Source: Lachnospiraceae bacterium UBA7086 (GTDB taxonomy: Bacteria > Bacillota > Clostridia > Lachnospirales > Lachnospiraceae). From it: a DNA stretch of 64,000 nt. The notes below the pieces were generated by a model. That model was given only the letters and a program-made list of their open reading frames with translations, did no database searches and had not been told where the DNA came from. Below, in pieces: positions 59,789-64,000 of this stretch (position 1 is its first letter; each line of letters opens with the position of its first letter). A program made the translations under genes and the position numbers. The stretch is from the NCBI GenBank assembly GCA_002492525.1, contig DKZA01000016.1:983-64982 (forward strand). Reading direction: 5' to 3'.

Positions 59789-61579
59789 TTGAATCTGGGG
59801 AATATTTTTAAGAAAGACAGCCGGACAATCCGGACGAATGATACAGCCAGGGCGCCGGAAACCATGACCAAAGGCGAACGTATTTATCGTCTGCAAAACG
59901 AGATACGGGGGATGAAGCCCGGACAGACATTACAGGGTACGGTGGTGAACAGGAATGGAAATTCCGTGCAGATTGAGCTGGCCCAGGATTTCAGTATCAA
60001 TGCGAAGATTGATCAGAGCGTGAGCCTGGCTATGGGACAGATGATGAGCTTCGAGATTAAGGCGAACAATGGATCACTTTTGTCCTTGGCGCCTCTGTAT
60101 ACCAATACGGCCAATACGGCTACTATACTGCGGGCCCTGGCGGCGGCAGGACTGCCGGAAACGGTGGGTAATATCGAGATGGTGGCTGCCATGATGGAGG
60201 AGGGGATGCCTATTGATAAGGAATCCATCTTAAGCATGGCCAGACAGATTCTGGATTTTCCCGGGCAAAATCCTGTGTCGATCATACAGATGACGAAGCT
60301 TGGGCTGCCGGTCACCGAGGCCAATATAGAGCAGTTTGAGCATTATATGAACGCAAACCATCAGATACTGGGCAGTGTGGAAACGATTATGGACGAACTG
60401 CCCCAGGTGTTTCAGGAGTTAATGACTGCCGGAAAGGACGGTCAGGCTTATGCTTTTTATGAAGCTGTGCTGAATATTTTTACGGAGGGAGAGGCAGACG
60501 GCAGTGTTATTCTGCAAAAACCGCTCCCGGAACAGGTGCCAGAAGAGCAGGCGGCGTCACAGGAGAGCGCTTCGCAGATGCCGGAACAGACACTGGCGCA
60601 GGATGCTGTGGTACAGACGAATACGGCGGTGCAGACAGGCGAACAGCAGGCCGGCGCACAGCAGGCACAGGATGCCGCACAGACAGTACAGTCACAGGCG
60701 GATGCTGCGGTACTCAATATGGTGGATACAGCAGGGGAGGAAAGCAGACAGCCTGTTCTTACCGATAGACAGTGGAGCAGTCTGGCAGATATGTTAAAAA
60801 ATCTTGGTGTGGAGGAAGAAACTGCAGGGCAGATACAGAAGGGGCAGATTCCGCCCAAAGAAGTTTTGAGTCTGATTCGGGAATTTTTGCCAAAAGTCAT
60901 GCATGATCCGGATATGGGAAAGACCATGGAGAGACTTCTTGGCGGCAGGGAATTCCAGAATCTGTTAAAAGCTGAGATTGGAAAACAATGGCTGATTGAG
61001 CCCAAAGAGGTGGCAGATCCCAAACAGGTGGAGCAGCTTTATGAGAGAGTCAGGGAACAGTCCATGCGGCTGCACCAGGCGCTTGCAGCGGCGGAAAAGG
61101 GAGATGCACCGGTTGCCAGAAGTGTGCAGAATTTACAGAGCAATGTGGATTTCTTAAATCAGATGAATCATATGTACACATATGTCCAACTGCCGCTTAA
61201 GATGCTGGGCAATAATGCCCATGGGGATCTGTATGTCTATACCAACAAGAAGAATCTGGCGGCTAAAGACGGAAACGTGAGCGCCCTTTTACATCTGGAT
61301 ATGGAACACCTGGGGCCTCTGGATGTGTATGTAACCATGCAGAGTCAGAAAGTCAGCACTAATTTTACTGTGCAGGATGAGAGTATTCTGGAGCTGATTG
61401 AGCAGCATATCGAACTTCTGCATGACCGGCTTGCCAAGCGGGGGTATGATTTCAAGGCCCAGATGCAGATTAAGGAAGCGGAAGAGACAGGGGAGCAGGA
61501 GTCTATTATGAGAACCATTCTGCATCAGCAGAAGAATATATCGGTACTTAGCAGAACTTCTTTTGATATGCGCGCATAG
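59789..61579 (+). CDS. FliK-like protein (YlqG type), hook-length control C-terminal domain
   Basis: About 596 residues. The C-terminal ~110 match the FliK C-terminal (Flg_hook) domain: VQLPLKMLGNNAHGDLYVYT, then LLHLDMEHLGPLDVYVTM and a helix with IELLHDRLAKRGYDFKAQMQ. The middle is a Gln/Ala/Val-rich low-complexity linker (about 250-330). Synteny with B. subtilis ylqG, between rnhB and the FlhB-like ylqH, supports the call. No flagellar operon is in the window. The start is a guess: TTG 59789 follows GAGGT at 59778-59782; GTG 59783 is an alternative. Confidence 0.75.
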   Translation: MNLGNIFKKDSRTIRTNDTARAPETMTKGERIYRLQNEIRGMKPGQTLQGTVVNRNGNSVQIELAQDFSINAKIDQSVSLAMGQMMSFEIKANNGSLLSLAPLYTNTANTATILRALAAAGLPETVGNIEMVAAMMEEGMPIDKESILSMARQILDFPGQNPVSIIQMTKLGLPVTEANIEQFEHYMNANHQILGSVETIMDELPQVFQELMTAGKDGQAYAFYEAVLNIFTEGEADGSVILQKPLPEQVPEEQAASQESASQMPEQTLAQDAVVQTNTAVQTGEQQAGAQQAQDAAQTVQSQADAAVLNMVDTAGEESRQPVLTDRQWSSLADMLKNLGVEEETAGQIQKGQIPPKEVLSLIREFLPKVMHDPDMGKTMERLLGGREFQNLLKAEIGKQWLIEPKEVADPKQVEQLYERVREQSMRLHQALAAAEKGDAPVARSVQNLQSNVDFLNQMNHMYTYVQLPLKMLGNNAHGDLYVYTNKKNLAAKDGNVSALLHLDMEHLGPLDVYVTMQSQKVSTNFTVQDESILELIEQHIELLHDRLAKRGYDFKAQMQIKEAEETGEQESIMRTILHQQKNISVLSRTSFDMRA

Positions 61580-61676
61580 CACAAGAAGAACTTCTAAAGC
61601 TCAGCAGCAGAGGCTGCTTCGCTAAGAAGTTCTATGTCTTGTGCAAGAGAATTTCCCGAAAAGCGGGAAATTCTCT
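61579..61676 (+). other. two-hairpin structured intergenic element
   Basis: Outer arms GCACAAGA (61579-61586) with TCTTGTGC (61637-61644), and AGAACTTCT (61587-61595) with AGAAGTTCT (61625-61633), enclose a small inner hairpin AGCAGC/GCTGCT. A second perfect 13-bp hairpin follows (61646-61658 with 61664-61676). There is no T run, so this is more likely an RNA structure or processing site between co-transcribed genes than a terminator. Confidence 0.65.
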
Positions 61677-61742
61677 GTAGATGGAGAGGCTTTCAGCGGA
61701 TGAAGGGAAGAAGTCATTGTAGGAAGGGGAAAGGAGCAGGGG

Positions 61743-62048
61743 ATGGCTTTACAGGATAAGAAACCGCAAAAACCGAAACAGGCGATTGCCTTGGAATACG
61801 ATCCTGAGGAGGCAGCGCCACGGGTCATAGCTTCCGGCAAGGGGGCGTTGGCGGAACGTATTATAGAACGGGCGAAAGAAGCAGATGTACCGGTTCACCG
61901 GGATGATAAACTGGCGGAGACGCTGTCCCGCCTGGAAATCGGTGATATGATTCCGCCGGAACTTTATGAAGTAGTGGCGGAAATTCTGGTCTTTGTGGAC
62001 TCTATGGACAAGATCAGGGCCAAGATGGCGAGGAGTCAGGAAACATGA
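61743..62048 (+). CDS. FlhB C-terminal-like protein (YlqH type)
   Basis: 101 residues. Resembles the cytoplasmic C-terminal domain of FlhB/YscU-type export-switch proteins: KQAIALEYDPEEAAPRVIAS, then AERIIERAKEADVPVHRDDK and IPPELYEVVAEILVFV. The autocleavage NPTH motif and the membrane part are absent. The orphan is syntenic with B. subtilis ylqH, next to a FliK-like gene; FlhB and FliK interact in flagella, so the pair may keep an export-switch role. AAAGGAG is ahead of the start and it ends ATGA-overlapping yraN. Confidence 0.85.
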   Translation: MALQDKKPQKPKQAIALEYDPEEAAPRVIASGKGALAERIIERAKEADVPVHRDDKLAETLSRLEIGDMIPPELYEVVAEILVFVDSMDKIRAKMARSQET

Positions 62049-62404
62049 ATACGAGAGAAAAGGGGGCACAGAAGGAACAGCAGGTCTGTGCCTGTTTATT
62101 GTCTGCGGGAGTGGAGATCCTGGAAAGAAACTTCCGTTCCAGGCAGGGAGAGATTGATATTGTCGGCCGCGATGGAGAATATCTGGTATTCTTCGAGGTG
62201 AAATACAGATCTGGGGCAGGATACGGCAGTGCGGCACAGGCAGTGGGAAACATCAAACAAAGGAAAATCTGTCAAGTGGCGGATTATTACAGACTGTGTC
62301 ATCACTGTGCGGAAGATACGCCGGTCCGCTTCGATGTGGTGGCTGTTGACGGGGAGAAAATCTGTTGGATTAAAAATGCGTTTGATTATGTTGCCAGATG
62401 CTGA
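62045..62404 (+). CDS. yraN: YraN family (UPF0102) endonuclease-like protein
   Basis: 119 residues. The PD-(D/E)XK-like core shows QGEIDIVGRDGEYLVFFEVK with acidic residues and the final Glu-x-Lys. The biochemical role of YraN is not settled; DNA processing is suspected. ATG 62045 overlaps the FlhB-like stop, so they share a transcript. Confidence 0.93.
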   Translation: MNTREKGAQKEQQVCACLLSAGVEILERNFRSRQGEIDIVGRDGEYLVFFEVKYRSGAGYGSAAQAVGNIKQRKICQVADYYRLCHHCAEDTPVRFDVVAVDGEKICWIKNAFDYVARC

Positions 62405-62482
62405 GCGGACGGCAGAGATTTCTAAAGAATGATGGTGAAAACCAGATAGAATATGAGGATGATTAACAGGAAGGATTATCAA

Positions 62483-63334
62483 ATGGAACTATATAGATAT
62501 CCGGGTAACGGACAGATGAAACAAAACCGCGTGGGGGAGCTGGAATATCTCACTTTTCCGCTTCTGGATAAAACCGGTATGGTAAGACATTTGTTTTCCA
62601 CCAGATTGGGCGGTGTCAGTGAGGGAATCTTTGCCTCTATGAATCTAAGCTACACCAGAGGAGACAGAAAGGAAGCGGTGGACGAGAATTACCGGCGCAT
62701 TGCGGCTGTACTGGGATGCAGTGTGGAAGATATTGTCTGTTCTGACCAGACGCATACTACCAATCTTAAGGTGGTGGGCAGGGGTGACGGCGGTAAGGGC
62801 ATAACCAGGAGGCGGGATTATCATGATGTGGACGGACTTTTGACGGATGAACCCGGTATTGTTCTTGCAACCTTTTATGCGGATTGCGTACCGTTATATT
62901 TTGTGGACACGAAGCACAGAGCCATTGCGCTGGCACATTCCGGATGGCGGGGAACAGTGGCCAGAATGGGACAGTGTGTGGTGGAGAAAATGCGGGAAAG
63001 CTATGGTACAGATCCGGAGGATATTGTGGCAGCTGTGGGGCCGTCCATCTGTCAGGAATGTTATGAAGTCAGCGAGGATGTGGCGGAGGCGTTTTACAAG
63101 GAATTCCGAAAAGAGGGCCAGGGCCAGGAGATACTTCTTGCCAAGGGCGGCGGAAAGTATCAGCTTGATCTGTGGCGGGCCAATGAGATTGTTCTTGCGG
63201 AGGCAGGCGTTTTGCCGTCCCGGATACAGGTGACGGATTTATGTACCTGTCATAACAGCGCTTATCTTTTTTCCCACCGGGCCAGTCATGGCAGGAGAGG
63301 CAATCTGGGGGCGTTTCTGGGGCTTTTGGAGTGA
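62483..63334 (+). CDS. pgeF: peptidoglycan editing factor PgeF (YlmD, laccase domain)
   Basis: 283 residues. The Zn/Cu site is visible as SDQTHTTNLKVV, YADCVPLYFVD and ALAHSGWRGTVARMG. Members remove mis-incorporated serine from muropeptide precursors in E. coli, and purine nucleoside phosphorylase activity has been reported for relatives. ATG 62483 has AGGAAGGA seven bases upstream; the in-frame ATGs from 62453 on lack one. Monocistronic or the end of the yraN operon. Confidence 0.92.
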   Translation: MELYRYPGNGQMKQNRVGELEYLTFPLLDKTGMVRHLFSTRLGGVSEGIFASMNLSYTRGDRKEAVDENYRRIAAVLGCSVEDIVCSDQTHTTNLKVVGRGDGGKGITRRRDYHDVDGLLTDEPGIVLATFYADCVPLYFVDTKHRAIALAHSGWRGTVARMGQCVVEKMRESYGTDPEDIVAAVGPSICQECYEVSEDVAEAFYKEFRKEGQGQEILLAKGGGKYQLDLWRANEIVLAEAGVLPSRIQVTDLCTCHNSAYLFSHRASHGRRGNLGAFLGLLE

Positions 63335-63370
63335 AATTAAGAAACAATTAAAAAAATTCCCATCTATTCC

Positions 63371-63399
63371 TTTATGTTTATATGTTTGAATGTTACTAT
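63371..63399 (+). promoter_or_regulatory. candidate sigma-A promoter for the response regulator
   Basis: TTTATG (63371-63376), a 17-bp spacer and TACTAT (63394-63399), 27 bp before ATG 63426. Confidence 0.5.
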
Positions 63400-63425
63400 A
63401 CGAAAGCACAAGAGAGGTGAAAAAC

Positions 63426-64000
63426 ATGGCGAATATTCTGGTATGCGATGACGACAAGGAAATTGTAGACGCAATTGAGATCTATCTGTTACAGGAAGGA
63501 TACAATATTTTTAAGGCTTATGATGGACAGCAGGCAATCAAAATACTCAAAGAACAGCAGATTCATCTGCTTCTCATTGATATTATGATGCCTAAGCTTG
63601 ACGGTATTCATGCGACCTTAAAAATCAGGGAGTATTCCAGTATCCCGATTATTTTCCTGTCTGCCAAGTCAGAGGACAGCGATAAGATTTTAGGGCTTAA
63701 CATCGGCGCCGATGATTACATTACGAAGCCCTTTAATCCTCTGGAACTGGTGGCTAGAGTGAAGTCTAACCTGCGCAGGTACACGACACTTGGCAATCTG
63801 AATACAGAGAACAATGCACTCTTCCAGGTAGGCGGTCTTTGTATCAATGACGATACCAAGGAAGTGACTGTGGATGGTGAAAGCGTGAAACTGACGCCCA
63901 TCGAGTATAACATTCTTCTGCTTCTTGTGAAGAACTGCGGCCGGGTTTTTTCCATCGATCAGATTTATGAGAGTATCTGGAACGAAGAGGCAATCGGGGC
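63426..64000 (+). CDS. OmpR/PhoB-family response regulator (3' end outside window)
   Basis: 191 residues are visible before the right edge. Receiver domain: CDDDKEI acidic pocket, phospho-acceptor Asp52 in LLIDIMMPKLDG, and Lys in DDYITKPFNPLELVARVKSN. The OmpR-type winged helix begins near 125 and runs to the end (KLTPIEYNILLLLVKNCGRV, then DQIYESIWNEE). GAGAGGTG precedes the start. A histidine kinase gene probably follows beyond the window. Confidence 0.94.
   Translation, partial: MANILVCDDDKEIVDAIEIYLLQEGYNIFKAYDGQQAIKILKEQQIHLLLIDIMMPKLDGIHATLKIREYSSIPIIFLSAKSEDSDKILGLNIGADDYITKPFNPLELVARVKSNLRRYTTLGNLNTENNALFQVGGLCINDDTKEVTVDGESVKLTPIEYNILLLLVKNCGRVFSIDQIYESIWNEEAIG

Noticed and set aside
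60457..61023. Cys-rich minus-strand open frame opposite the FliK-like gene
   Set aside because: The Cys arise from reversed Ala/Gln codons of the low-complexity linker; no start signal.
1..64000. CRISPR array, rRNA or tRNA genes
   Set aside because: No regularly spaced repeats of CRISPR size and no tRNA-like cloverleaf or rRNA sequence was noticed on reading; a tRNA scan was not run.

Overview
The window is a mid-GC Firmicutes chromosome segment, most likely from a Lachnospiraceae (Clostridia) genome; the genus cannot be fixed from sequence alone. Three things point there. The conserved blocks follow clostridial order: DUF177-rpmF-plsX-acpP-rnc-smc-ftsY, then ylxM-ffh-rpsP-khpA-rimM-trmD-rplS-lepB-rbgA-lepB-rnhB-fliK-like-flhB-like-yraN. 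Ribosome binding sites are strong AGGAGG types. Fermentative markers are present (pta-ackA, aldo/keto reductases with ferredoxin domains, an SMS-type two-gene Fe-S system). No rRNA, tRNA or CRISPR array was seen.

Layout. 1-1450: the end of an unidentified gene, an AraC regulator and a small cupin. 1560-5290: an AT-rich accessory patch that reads as a worn defence island. It holds a Fic protein behind three phased direct repeats, the wreck of an AbiEi/AbiEii toxin-antitoxin pair, one intact GmrSD-type (DUF262-DUF1524) nuclease and a broken N-terminus of a type I restriction HsdR. 5386-13440: a low-molecular-weight phosphotyrosine phosphatase, an XRE membrane regulator, a pstSCAB phosphate importer without phoU, a PPOX-family protein, and a Na+/phosphate cotransporter with a PhoU-like tail behind a clear 11-bp-period Pho box, then a NifX-like metal-cofactor protein.

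13597-18661: a LytTR two-component system flanked by three lineage-specific proteins without signal peptides, one resembling the C-terminal part of flagellar cap protein FliD; related 21-bp-spaced repeats lie upstream of two of these units. 18758-23030: two convergent paralogous aldo/keto reductases with ferredoxin tails, an exported protein of unknown function, and an HPr-fold protein lacking the catalytic His motif. 23199-31189: sbcD-sbcC, sufC/sufB-like SMS genes, cardiolipin synthase and an acyltransferase. 31198-38917: tmcAL (minus strand), pta, a structured palindromic repeat element, ackA, an alpha/beta hydrolase, an ABC exporter pair and a LytTR-DUF3021 pair.

38957-47776: lipid, ribosome and chromosome core genes (rpmF, plsX, acpP, rnc, smc, ftsY) followed by threonine deaminase. 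47941-52486: YitT-family membrane protein, GH25 lysozyme, AraC regulator, an odd DUF1905-like/C39-like fusion protein, and a soluble PocR chemoreceptor-like protein. 52650-63334: SRP, ribosome maturation, secretion and RNA/DNA housekeeping genes, including two type I signal peptidases around rbgA and orphan FliK-like and FlhB-like proteins with a two-hairpin element between them. The window ends inside an OmpR-type response regulator.

The least explained signals are the decayed defence patch with its phased repeats, the palindromic element between pta and ackA, the LytTR locus with its FliD-like protein, the DUF1905/C39 fusion, and the lipobox-less PstS.
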